From assembly GCA_902493125.1 (NCBI GenBank), contig CABUOF010000046.1:1-16983 (forward strand): a stretch of DNA of 16,983 bases. Reading direction: 5' to 3'. The stretch is from an uncultured Collinsella sp. (GTDB taxonomy: Bacteria > Actinomycetota > Coriobacteriia > Coriobacteriales > Coriobacteriaceae). The notes below the pieces were generated by a model. It was not told the DNA's origin and ran no database searches. It saw only the letters and a program-made list of their open reading frames with translations. Positions 1 to 6,577 of this stretch are shown piece by piece; the stretch's first letter is position 1; each line of letters opens with the position of its first letter. Position numbers and translations under genes: made by a program.

Positions 1-925
1 TAACACCGCCGTAGAGCACCAGCACGCCGGCGGCAACAGCCGCGGCGACCTCAAAGTAGCGCTGCGCCGAGGCATAGGTGTACACATAGAATTTGTGCGC
101 TTTTCCAAATGTGCCCAAATACCACTCGCCGTCGGCGTTAACCAATCTGACCTTACCAGCCAGGCATCGATCCTTAATACCGTCGACAATGAAGACATCC
201 GTCGCAGGCAGATCGAACACGCCCAATACGGTGGGTTCAACGGCATTGGTCGCAACGACCTTGCCGTCGCTTTCGATCACGATATTGCCGCTATCGATGG
301 TTTCATAGCCTTCGAGCAAACTCTGCAGTTTGAGCGTATTGCTTGCAACCGCCTTCGCGCTCTGATGCCTTACCGCGATAACGATACCCTCGCCATCCCG
401 CCGGGTCACGCAACCAATGTCTGCAACCGAATCATCCGAAAGCGTAATGCGGGCGGTATAGGACTTAAGCGGATGAGTTGCCACCTCCAGCACGGGCGCT
501 TCCTTGAGATACGTAGCGAGCGACTCGTAGCCCACATCGCCCGTCGAGGACTCGGACACCAAATTGCCCGATGCATCCGTCACAATCAGCGCGCTCACGT
601 TGAACTGGTCGGCGTATTGCTCCAGCATGGCGTTATCCACCGAACCGTCGCGCTCCATATCGCGAGCAGCCTCTCCGGCGATCTCGATAACGCGAATCAG
701 GTTTTTGGTCGTATAGGCGCTGTTGAATGCATCGTAGGAAAGGCTCTGCGTCGCCACGTAATCGACAACGTCGGCAAAGCGCTGCTCGGCTTGGGCCGTC
801 GTGTAACCGTAGCTCATCATGCCGGCAGCAACCGAGAGCACTATCCCCAGCAGAGCGACAAGGAGCCATGCCCCTGCCGAACGATTGCCCCGCTCCTGAG
901 CGGCGTGGTCGGGCGCATCGATCAT
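1..925 (-). CDS. Membrane sensor-type protein, N-terminal part (runs off left edge)
   Basis: The frame opens with ATG at 925 and stays open to position 1, giving 308 residues without a stop, so the C-terminal part lies outside the window. The visible part has a short cytoplasmic N-terminus, a hydrophobic segment at about residues 18-40, roughly 250 extracytoplasmic residues, and a second hydrophobic segment starting near residue 290 and cut by the edge. This TM-sensor-TM plan is typical of sensor histidine kinases, diguanylate cyclases and chemoreceptors with Cache-like sensor domains. The output domain is not visible, so the class is inferred. The ATG overlaps the stop of the upstream binding-protein gene as ATGA, which suggests translational coupling and a joint function. 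A hybrid or plain sensor kinase is my first guess; a purely structural membrane protein is possible. Confidence 0.7.
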   Translation of the reverse strand, partial: MIDAPDHAAQERGNRSAGAWLLVALLGIVLSVAAGMMSYGYTTAQAEQRFADVVDYVATQSLSYDAFNSAYTTKNLIRVIEIAGEAARDMERDGSVDNAMLEQYADQFNVSALIVTDASGNLVSESSTGDVGYESLATYLKEAPVLEVATHPLKSYTARITLSDDSVADIGCVTRRDGEGIVIAVRHQSAKAVASNTLKLQSLLEGYETIDSGNIVIESDGKVVATNAVEPTVLGVFDLPATDVFIVDGIKDRCLAGKVRLVNADGEWYLGTFGKAHKFYVYTYASAQRYFEVAAAVAAGVLVLYGGV

Positions 926-1791
926 GACAGGCCCTCCACATTCAAAAATGGCGAAGGGTCATCAAAGTACTTTGACACCAGACGTTCCATGGTGCCATCG
1001 GCAAGCATTTCTTGGTAGGCATGAGTGAGCTTGACGTCGATGCCGCGCGTATCGTTGATATCGAAAGCGGTGCCCAAACCAACCTTTAGCAGCGGCTCAT
1101 CCAAAATGCGATATGTCACACCATAGTCTTTTTCGTAGGTGAGGAACGAGGACTCATGCGCGGCGACAGCGTCGACCAGGCCCTCGACGAGCGCCGGGTT
1201 CAGATATGAACCGTCCGAAAAGCTGTAGAGCTCCTTGATCTGCGGAACGTTTTCATTTGTGCGATTGAGCAAAATGCCCTCGGGCTTGGTGGTGGACTGA
1301 ACCGCCACGATCTTATCCTCAAGATCGGCAAGCGTGTAGATATCGCTCTGGGGATCGACCGCGACCACCTGGCGGCTCGCAAGGTACGGGCCGGCCCAAC
1401 GATACTCGTTTTCGCGACCCGTCATGCTAAAGCTGCCCATGACGCAATCGAGCTCGCCGCTCGCCAGTAGCTCGTTCTTCTTTTCCCAATCGATCAGCTG
1501 GTACTTTGGCTTGTAACCAATGCGGGCCAAAGCCTCGGTTAGTATCTCGACATCCAGGCCAACGATATCGCCGTACTCGTCGGTATACACAAACGGTGGA
1601 TAGAGGTCGCTGCCAACATTGAGCGTCTTAAGGTTGTCGTCTTTGGCTTGCGAGGCGTCCAGACCTTCAAATGCAGACGTCGAGGCTCTGCCATTCGACC
1701 CGGAACAGCCAGCTATCGCTACGACAAAGGCGCACGCTACCGCAAGCGCAACAAACAACGAAATGGCAACCGAGCGACGGGGTCTTTTCAT
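922..1791 (-). CDS. Solute-binding lipoprotein, family 3 (amino-acid type)
   Basis: This is a 289-residue extracytoplasmic binding protein anchored as a lipoprotein. The N-terminus has basic residues (MKRPRR), a hydrophobic stretch at 8-27 and a lipobox AIAGC with the acylated cysteine at C29. The mature part starts LNVGSDLYPPFVYTDEYG and continues with GLDVEILTEALARIGY, the usual opening of the bacterial family-3 binding fold, followed by DCVMGSFSMTGRENEYRWAGPY, matching the family motif for the ligand cleft. An open frame extends further upstream, but the start at 1791 is chosen because GGAG precedes it and the signal peptide begins there. No ABC permease or ATPase follows. Instead the stop overlaps the start of a membrane sensor gene, so it may deliver a ligand signal rather than feed a transporter. 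The ligand is probably an amino acid or similar small polar solute. Confidence 0.88.
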   Translation of the reverse strand: MKRPRRSVAISLFVALAVACAFVVAIAGCSGSNGRASTSAFEGLDASQAKDDNLKTLNVGSDLYPPFVYTDEYGDIVGLDVEILTEALARIGYKPKYQLIDWEKKNELLASGELDCVMGSFSMTGRENEYRWAGPYLASRQVVAVDPQSDIYTLADLEDKIVAVQSTTKPEGILLNRTNENVPQIKELYSFSDGSYLNPALVEGLVDAVAAHESSFLTYEKDYGVTYRILDEPLLKVGLGTAFDINDTRGIDVKLTHAYQEMLADGTMERLVSKYFDDPSPFLNVEGLS

Positions 1792-1833
1792 CAAGCTCCA
1801 GACGATCCTGTTTACAGACTGAAATGGTAGAAA

Positions 1834-1842
1834 ATAATAGCA
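1834..1842 (-). promoter_or_regulatory. Candidate extended -10 promoter for the binding-protein/sensor pair
   Basis: On the minus strand the AT-rich stretch reads TGCTATTAT, an extended -10 (TG-n-TATTAT), 43 nt upstream of the ATG at 1791. I see no good -35 at 17 nt, which is tolerable for an extended -10. It fits independent transcription of the pair after the upstream aminotransferase gene. Confidence 0.45.
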
Positions 1843-1883
1843 AACAAAACCACACGAGTGCCCAATGGTTACAGACGTTTTAC

Positions 1884-1925
1884 CATGCGGGGCCTTCCAG
1901 CCGACTTGGCAGAAGGCCCCGCATG
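1884..1925 (-). terminator. Perfect 14-bp inverted repeat after the aminotransferase gene
   Basis: Arms at 1884-1897 and 1912-1925 (CATGCGGGGCCTTC and its exact complement) flank a 14-nt loop, starting 10 nt past the aminotransferase stop. The stem is very GC-rich, as in an intrinsic terminator, but in minus-strand direction it is followed by GGTAAAACG, not a T tract. It may act as a weak or factor-assisted terminator, or as a 3'-end stabilising hairpin. Confidence 0.5.
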
Positions 1926-1935
1926 CAGTGCTCAC

Positions 1936-3150
1936 TTACCGTGCATTAAAAACGTAGTGGTCCAGGCGGTCGCACGCTTCCCTTACGCGCGAAAGCGGCA
2001 GCGCCAGATTCACGCGAATGTGGCAGGGTCCGTGGAACGGGCGGCCGTCCTGATACCCCACGCCCACGCGCGCCCCCTCGTCGAGCAACCACTGAATATC
2101 GCGGTCATGCTCTCGGCACCACTCGGTGCAGTCCAGAAACACCATGTACGTGCCCTGCGGACGTGAATAGGACACACCCTCAAAATGCTCGTCCACGTAA
2201 TCGCAGAAGTACTCGATATTGTCGGCAAGCACCTGATTGAGCTCGTCCACCCACTCGTAACCTTGCGGCTGGTAGGCACCGATAAGCGCATGCATGGAGA
2301 GGACGTTCATCTCGTTGTAGTGGGTCTTGTCGGACACGGCGCACACGCGGTCGCGCAGCGTCTCGTTGTAGATAATGTGGTAGCTGCCGACCAGGCCCGC
2401 CAGGTTGAACGTCTTGCTGGGCGCATAGAGGGCAACCGTGCGCATGCGGGCGTCCTCGCTTACCGACTGCGTCGGAATATGCTTGTGTCCCGGCAGGATG
2501 ATATCGGACCAAATCTCGTCCGAAATCACCACGCAATCGTGCTGGCGATAAATGTCCATGGCGCGCTCGATTTCGTCGCGCTCCCATACGCGGCCGCAGG
2601 GATTGTGCGGCGAGCAGAACACCGCGGCATGGATGTGGTTTTGGGCGAGTTTGCGCTCCATGTCCTCAAAGTCCATGCGCCACACGCCCTGGTCGTCGAG
2701 CTTAAGCGGGCTGTGGACAATACGATAGCCCGCGGCCTCGATGGACTTGGTAAAGCCGATGTAGGTAGGGCTGTGGACCAGCACCGCATCGCCTGGCTGG
2801 ACATACGCGCGTAGCGTCGACACGACACCGCCCAGCACGCCGTTTTCGTAGCCGATATGCTCCGGCGCCAAGTCCTCAACGCCGTTGCGACGGCTCTGCC
2901 ATTCGATGATGCGGTCGAAGTACTCGGGACGCGGATTGAAGTAGCCAAACATGGGGTGCTGAGCGCGCTTGATGATGTACTCCTGAACCGTGGGCACCGT
3001 GGCGAAGTTCATGTCGGCCACCCACATGGGAATGCGGTCGAAGCCCTCGTCGGGTGCGTTCGGAGCCATACCGGGGATCTCGCCCCAAGAGTCAACGGCG
3101 ATGGCATCCATGCCGTGGCGGTCGATAAGCGAGCTAAAGTCGTATTTCAT
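1936..3150 (-). CDS. MalY/PatB-family PLP-dependent C-S lyase / aminotransferase
   Basis: This 404-residue protein is a fold-type I PLP enzyme of the MalY/PatB branch, which typically cleaves the C-S bond of cystathionine or cysteine conjugates (beta-lyase, releasing pyruvate, ammonia and a thiol). Visible features are the N-terminal PMWVADMNFAT of this branch, the substrate segment SPTYIGF near 127-133, PHNPCGR at 181-187 with the PLP-contacting Asn183, SDEIWSDI with Asp211, and APSKTFNLAG with the Schiff-base Lys246. The C-terminal HIRVNLALP contains the carboxylate-binding Arg. Length is normal for the family (about 390-400). The ATG at 3150 has GGGAG six nt upstream. It sits alone on its transcript as far as I can see. 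Exact substrate, and lyase against transaminase activity, cannot be read from sequence; MalY can also act as a regulatory partner in enterics. Confidence 0.92.
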   Translation of the reverse strand: MKYDFSSLIDRHGMDAIAVDSWGEIPGMAPNAPDEGFDRIPMWVADMNFATVPTVQEYIIKRAQHPMFGYFNPRPEYFDRIIEWQSRRNGVEDLAPEHIGYENGVLGGVVSTLRAYVQPGDAVLVHSPTYIGFTKSIEAAGYRIVHSPLKLDDQGVWRMDFEDMERKLAQNHIHAAVFCSPHNPCGRVWERDEIERAMDIYRQHDCVVISDEIWSDIILPGHKHIPTQSVSEDARMRTVALYAPSKTFNLAGLVGSYHIIYNETLRDRVCAVSDKTHYNEMNVLSMHALIGAYQPQGYEWVDELNQVLADNIEYFCDYVDEHFEGVSYSRPQGTYMVFLDCTEWCREHDRDIQWLLDEGARVGVGYQDGRPFHGPCHIRVNLALPLSRVREACDRLDHYVFNAR

Positions 3151-3262
3151 GCTGAGCTCCCATGCAAAGCGGACTATTTTGGTAGGCGTTATTGTCCACC
3201 AGCATGGGCGATTTTGACATGGGGTTTGGCGCTTAATTTGACGGGTTCAGACGAATGACTGG

Positions 3263-4000
3263 TTAGTCTTGCGCGTCGTTGACGGCGACTACGGTTAGCT
3301 GGGTTTTATCGACCGTAAAAGATATGTCGAGCCCAGCATAAGCTAAGTGGTAAACGCGGTTTGGCTCGTGCTTGCTGCCCGCGCGGCGCGGATCTTGGCA
3401 AAGGACCTCGACCAAGCCGGGGAGCTTTGCGGGCGGGACCATATCCTGCAGCGCTTGTGGAAACTCAACATCGAGCTCTTGCCACGGAGCACCCTCAATC
3501 CAGCCGCCGGTCGCATCCGGGTGGCAGTCCGCAAACGGGATGTAGGGCTTGATATCGTAGATGGGCGTGCCGTCGCGCAGATCGGCCCCCAGCACATGGA
3601 TGATGGGGCCGTCGTCGGTAAGCTCCACGCGGTCGAGCTTAACGCAGGTGAGCCCGATGGGATTAGGGCGAAACGGACTGCGCGTGGCAAAGACACCCAC
3701 GCGCTCGGCTCCGCCCAGACGCGGCGGGCGCACGGTCTTCGACCACTTGACGTTGGTGCCGGACCTGTCCTGCGACTTGGCATCGGCAGCTATGTCCTTA
3801 GCCGTGCCGCCGGGCGTTCCGTTTTCGAAGCGCCACAGCAGCCACAGGTGAGAGAAGGAGTCCAAACCCTCAACCGCTGCATTGGAGGCAAATTCCGGCT
3901 CAAAAACGATGCGTCCCTGCAGATGGGGCGCCAAAAAGCTGTTGCGCGGAATGCCGAACTTCTGCGGCAGGTCGGTATGTATGTGTGCGATAGGTTCCAT
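3263..4000 (-). CDS. trmO: tRNA (N6-threonylcarbamoyladenosine37-N6)-methyltransferase TrmO
   Basis: This 245-residue cytoplasmic enzyme belongs to the TsaA/YaeB (TrmO) family, which uses S-adenosylmethionine to N6-methylate t6A at position 37 of certain tRNAs. The family order is present: an opening MEPIAHIHTDLPQKFGIPRN, GLDSFSHLWLLWRF near 45-58, the signature TRSPFRPNPIGLT at 106-118, and GTPIYDIKPYIPFADC at 144-159. The C-terminal portion from about 160 is the extra domain found in YaeB-length members. The open frame continues far upstream without homology, so the start is set at the ATG at 4000. An alternative ATG at 4009 (MTGMEPIAH) is equally possible. Neither has a convincing Shine-Dalgarno sequence, so translation may be leaderless or weak. 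The gene is divergent from the XRE regulator. Confidence 0.9.
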   Translation of the reverse strand: MEPIAHIHTDLPQKFGIPRNSFLAPHLQGRIVFEPEFASNAAVEGLDSFSHLWLLWRFENGTPGGTAKDIAADAKSQDRSGTNVKWSKTVRPPRLGGAERVGVFATRSPFRPNPIGLTCVKLDRVELTDDGPIIHVLGADLRDGTPIYDIKPYIPFADCHPDATGGWIEGAPWQELDVEFPQALQDMVPPAKLPGLVEVLCQDPRRAGSKHEPNRVYHLAYAGLDISFTVDKTQLTVVAVNDAQD

Positions 4001-4067
4001 GCCGGTCATTGTACGGCATGGAGGCGCGGGGCGTTGCGCGCAATTCTTCGCCGCGGTCCGCAGTCGT

Positions 4068-4082
4068 GCAACCAACGGTTGC
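4068..4082. promoter_or_regulatory. Candidate operator: 6-3-6 inverted repeat touching the -35 box
   Basis: GCAACC-AAC-GGTTGC is a perfect 6-bp dyad with a 3-nt centre, ending one base before the proposed -35 of the XRE regulator gene. Location and size fit an autoregulatory operator for an XRE dimer, and binding could also affect the divergent trmO. The assignment is positional only. Confidence 0.35.
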
Positions 4083-4111
4083 TTGGAAGGGTGCCTGCCG
4101 CCGCGTATGCT
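4083..4111 (+). promoter_or_regulatory. Candidate sigma-70 promoter of the XRE-TipAS regulator
   Basis: TTGGAA (4083-4088), a 17-nt spacer and TATGCT (4106-4111) lie 30 nt upstream of the ATG at 4142, with AAAGGAG in between. Spacing is ideal and both hexamers are fair matches to consensus. Confidence 0.55.
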
Positions 4112-4141
4112 TAAGCTATCAACCAGCAGAAAGGAGCCGCT

Positions 4142-4969
4142 ATGGCCTTTGCAGAAAAGCTCATTGCCGTCCGTCGCGCCCATCACCTTACCCAAGAGCA
4201 GCTCGCCGCCAAGCTCTTCGTCACACGCCAAGCCGTCAGCCGTTGGGAGCGCGGCGAAGTCACCCCGGGCATCGACATGATGAAGCTCATCGCCGCCGTA
4301 ACCGGCGAACCCCTGTCTCACCTGCTCGAAATGCCCGAGCATTATTGCCAGAGCTGCGGCATGATACTCACGCCCGACGACTGCGGCACCGACGCCACGG
4401 GCGCCACGACCGACCATTACTGCAAGTGGTGCTACGACCACGGCAAGTACACCTACGACACCACCATGGAGGCGATGATTGAGGATTGTGCCCCGCGGCT
4501 GGCGCAAAACACCGGCATGTCGCTCGACGAAGCCGTCTCGCTCATGGGCGCCGTCCTGCCGCAACTGGAGCGCTGGCACACCGTGCAGGAAAACGAAGAG
4601 CGCTACGGCGCCGAGGCGCGGGCGCGCTATGGCGATGAGGCTATCGATGCAGCAAACGAAACGTTACTGGATATGGATCCTCAGACATGGAACGACATGA
4701 AGGAACTTGAACGCGCCATTTTGGGCCAGCTCTCGATTGCCATGGGCATTGGCGACCCAGAGAGCAACGAAGCCCAAAAACTGGTTACAATGCACCGTCG
4801 ATGGATTGCTCTCAACTGGGGATGCGAGCCCCAAGACGAGGCGTACCTGGGCCTCGCCCACGGCTATCTTGCCGACCAGCGCTTTGTTGACTACTACGAC
4901 AAGCCCTGCGGCACCGGAGCCACGGCGTTTCTGGTCCAGGCCATCGAGTCGTCGTTGACGTGCGCATAG
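4142..4969 (+). CDS. XRE regulator fused to zinc ribbon and TipAS-like ligand-binding domain
   Basis: This 275-residue protein has three parts. Residues 7-62 are an XRE/HTH_3 domain (RRAHHLTQEQLAAKLFVTRQAVSRWERGEVTP). Residues 68-104 are a zinc ribbon with CQSC (C69, C72), C81 and CKWC (C94, C97), of the kind CQSCGMxL...GT..DG...YC.WCY..G.YT, followed by a helical tail ending LERW. Residues about 153-270 resemble the TipAS antibiotic-recognition domain: EERYGAEA, DPQTWNDMKELERAI, HRRWI, GLAHGYLADQRFVDYYD, and a final FLVQAIESS. TipAS is best known behind a MerR-type HTH in Streptomyces TipA, where it traps thiopeptides; here the HTH is XRE. Inferred role: a ligand-responsive transcription factor, perhaps for drugs or other hydrophobic ligands. 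AAAGGAG precedes the ATG. The glutaredoxin gene follows after 51 nt and may be co-transcribed. Confidence 0.85.
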   Translation: MAFAEKLIAVRRAHHLTQEQLAAKLFVTRQAVSRWERGEVTPGIDMMKLIAAVTGEPLSHLLEMPEHYCQSCGMILTPDDCGTDATGATTDHYCKWCYDHGKYTYDTTMEAMIEDCAPRLAQNTGMSLDEAVSLMGAVLPQLERWHTVQENEERYGAEARARYGDEAIDAANETLLDMDPQTWNDMKELERAILGQLSIAMGIGDPESNEAQKLVTMHRRWIALNWGCEPQDEAYLGLAHGYLADQRFVDYYDKPCGTGATAFLVQAIESSLTCA

Positions 4970-5020
4970 ACCGCGGCGGCTTTGGGTATTTCAATCAAAA
5001 CCGCAACCGATTGGAGACCT

Positions 5021-5266
5021 ATGACTACTGATCACGAGCTCGTGCTCTACGTTATGACCGGCTGCCCGTATTGCATGAAGGTCAAGCGATTCCTGGCCGA
5101 TAACGGTGTGACCATCCCCGAGCGCAATATCTCGACCGATACCGAAGCCGAGCAGACACTCATCGCCGTCGGCGGAAAGCGCCAGGTTCCCTGCTTGTTC
5201 ATCGACGGCAAGCCGCTCTACGAGTCGAGCGACATCATCGCATGGGTACAGAAGAACCTGCTCTAG
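5021..5266 (+). CDS. Glutaredoxin (dithiol, CPYC)
   Basis: This 81-residue cytoplasmic thiol-disulfide oxidoreductase has a complete glutaredoxin fold: an LVLYVMTGCPYCMKVKRFL strand-loop-helix with the redox pair C15/C18 in CPYC, the cis-proline loop QVPCLFIDG with P57, and GKPLYESSDIIAWV, the GSH-binding region. Length is typical of class I glutaredoxins. The open frame reaches back to 4982, but ATG 5021 follows GGAGACCT and places the first beta strand correctly, so it is the likely start. The extra cysteine right after the cis-Pro (VPC) is somewhat unusual. It may share a transcript with the zinc-ribbon regulator upstream, whose cysteines could be redox-sensitive; that link is speculation. 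Confidence 0.93.
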   Translation: MTTDHELVLYVMTGCPYCMKVKRFLADNGVTIPERNISTDTEAEQTLIAVGGKRQVPCLFIDGKPLYESSDIIAWVQKNLL

Positions 5267-5282
5267 CGTGAGAGTACTCATC

Positions 5283-5322
5283 GGGGACGTTCTTAAATGA
5301 CTAGTCGTTAAAAAACGTCCCC
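5283..5322. repeat. 40-nt palindrome between convergent genes
   Basis: The arms match in 17 of 20 positions, with a perfect GGGGACGTT/AACGTCCCC outer part and a centre of GACTAGTC. It lies 16 nt after the glutaredoxin stop and 9 nt from the stop of the convergent dihydrouridine synthase gene. It could end transcription from both sides, though neither side has a clean T tract. The GGGGAC/GTCCCC ends resemble the other dispersed palindromes in this window. Confidence 0.65.
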
Positions 5323-5331
5323 AACGACTAA

Positions 5332-6291
5332 CTAGCCGTGGAAGCGGGCTATGGGTGCAAGTGGCTGCTCGCGAAAGACGCGCTCGACGGCGGCTCGGTA
5401 TTCGTCGACCTTTTTGGTCTTACGCACGAGTTTGTGAACGGTAGTGGGGTCGGCGAAGGCGCATTTGACGTAGAACCACCACTCCTTCATGCGAAAGACC
5501 GCGTTACCGCCAATCTCTTCTGCATATGCCGCAAACAGCGTGTCGTGGAAGCGCTGCAGCTCGGCTGCCGTGGCAGCAGGGCCGCCCTTAACCATGCGAG
5601 CCAGCGCGGGGTTCGCGAGCAAGCCGCGTCCCAGCATTACATGGCGCGTGCCGGGATAGGCCTCCACCAGCGCACCCATATCCTCAAGATCAAAAATGTC
5701 GCCGTTGTATGCCACCGGAAACGGCGCACGCTCCAGCGTCTCGCCATAAAACTCCTTGCGCGGCGAGCCCGTATAGCGGTCCTTTTGTACGCGCGGATGC
5801 ACGATCAGCTCTGCCAGCGGCATGCGGCAATACAGATCGAGCACACGCTCATACTCGTCATCGCGCTCCAACCCCAGCCTGGTCTTTACCGATACCGGCA
5901 ACGGCGACCGCTCGCACACATCGCTTAAGAACACCTCGAGCTCGTCGAGATTGCGCAAGAAACCCGAGCCCTTGCCCTTGGCGACAACCGTACCCGAGGG
6001 GCAACCCAAGTTGAGATTGACCTCGCGGTAGCCCATGTCGGCGAGCACCTGTGCCGCCCACACAAATTCGTCCGCGTTCTTGGACATCAGTTGAGGCACT
6101 ACGTTGAGGCCCTGGTTATTGGCAGGATCGATCTCCTTAAACGCCTTGCCGCCAAAGCGGTTTCCCACCCGCGGCGGCGGCAAAAACGGTGTGTAATAGC
6201 AATCGAGCGCGCCGAAGCACTCCGCATGCACGCGACGGAACACATGCCCGGTAATCCCCTCCATGGGGGCCAGCGATAGAATCATCAACAT
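5332..6291 (-). CDS. tRNA-dihydrouridine synthase
   Basis: This 319-residue FMN enzyme reduces specific uridines in the tRNA D-loop to dihydrouridine with NAD(P)H. Family motifs appear in order: LAPMEGITGHVFRR at 7-20, VPQLMSKNADEF near 65-76, VNLNLGCPSG with the catalytic Cys97, PVSVKTRLGL, AELIVHPRVQKDRYTG, PVAYNGDIFD and HVMLGRGLLANPAL, then a helical C-terminal tRNA-binding domain. Three start codons lie close together (TTG 6294, ATG 6291, ATG 6285). GAAAG upstream is a weak Shine-Dalgarno sequence and is best spaced for 6285, so the true start may be two codons further in. I cannot assign it with confidence to a Dus subgroup. It stands alone, downstream of the small membrane protein gene and a dispersed palindrome. 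Confidence 0.92.
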   Translation of the reverse strand: MLMILSLAPMEGITGHVFRRVHAECFGALDCYYTPFLPPPRVGNRFGGKAFKEIDPANNQGLNVVPQLMSKNADEFVWAAQVLADMGYREVNLNLGCPSGTVVAKGKGSGFLRNLDELEVFLSDVCERSPLPVSVKTRLGLERDDEYERVLDLYCRMPLAELIVHPRVQKDRYTGSPRKEFYGETLERAPFPVAYNGDIFDLEDMGALVEAYPGTRHVMLGRGLLANPALARMVKGGPAATAAELQRFHDTLFAAYAEEIGGNAVFRMKEWWFYVKCAFADPTTVHKLVRKTKKVDEYRAAVERVFREQPLAPIARFHG

Positions 6292-6304
6292 CAACTTTCA
6301 AATC

Positions 6305-6337
6305 AATGTGACAAAGGGGCTGTCCCTTTTTCACATT
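6305..6337. repeat. Dispersed GGGAC-type palindrome, copy 1
   Basis: This 33-nt imperfect palindrome starts AATGTGACAAAGGGGC and ends CCCTTTTTCACATT. It lies 13 nt upstream of the dihydrouridine synthase start, in its 5' leader. It is the same length and plan as the copy at 14158-14190 and related to the half copy at 12639-12655. Confidence 0.7.
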
Positions 6338-6392
6338 TGTACATCATTCGAGTGTTTATTTTGGCACAGCGGCGCAGGCAATCCCATGCATG

Positions 6393-6548
6393 TTATTCGT
6401 CCTTGGGCAGCGGTTTCATGCTCCAAAAGACGACATTCATAATGATGACAATCACCAGGACAACGCCATTGGCCACCCAAAAGCCCATGTTGAGCCCAAG
6501 CCACTCCGTAGTCCCAAACAAATCAATCCAAATCAGAGCCCAGTTCAT
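6393..6548 (-). CDS. Small single-pass membrane protein encoded next to mgtA
   Basis: This 51-residue frame begins MNWALIWIDLFGTTEWLGLN, continues into a hydrophobic segment at about residues 22-44 (MGFWVANGVVLVIVIIMNVVFW), and ends SMKPLPKDE. AGGAG stands 7 nt before the ATG, and the gene starts 29 nt after the mgtA stop on the same strand, so it is almost certainly in the mgtA transcript. The frame has a clear TM segment and a charged cytoplasmic-looking tail, unlike chance translations. Small membrane peptides that stabilise or regulate P-type ATPases are known (KdpF, MgtS, MgtR, phospholamban). By context this is a candidate partner or regulator of the Mg2+ ATPase. I do not recognise it as a named family, and no biochemical role can be read from the sequence. 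Confidence 0.82.
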   Translation of the reverse strand: MNWALIWIDLFGTTEWLGLNMGFWVANGVVLVIVIIMNVVFWSMKPLPKDE

Positions 6549-6577
6549 GTAAACGCTCCTCTCTACATCGAAATCAG

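Noticed and set aside
95..1018. 307-codon plus-strand frame opposite the sensor gene
   Set aside because: Shadow of the minus-strand sensor and lipoprotein genes, whose signal peptide, lipobox and binding-protein motifs are clear.
4001..4579. Extended N-terminus for trmO
   Set aside because: The frame is open upstream, but the extra residues overlap the divergent XRE gene and promoter and have no TrmO similarity; the family N-terminus begins at MEPIAHIHTD.
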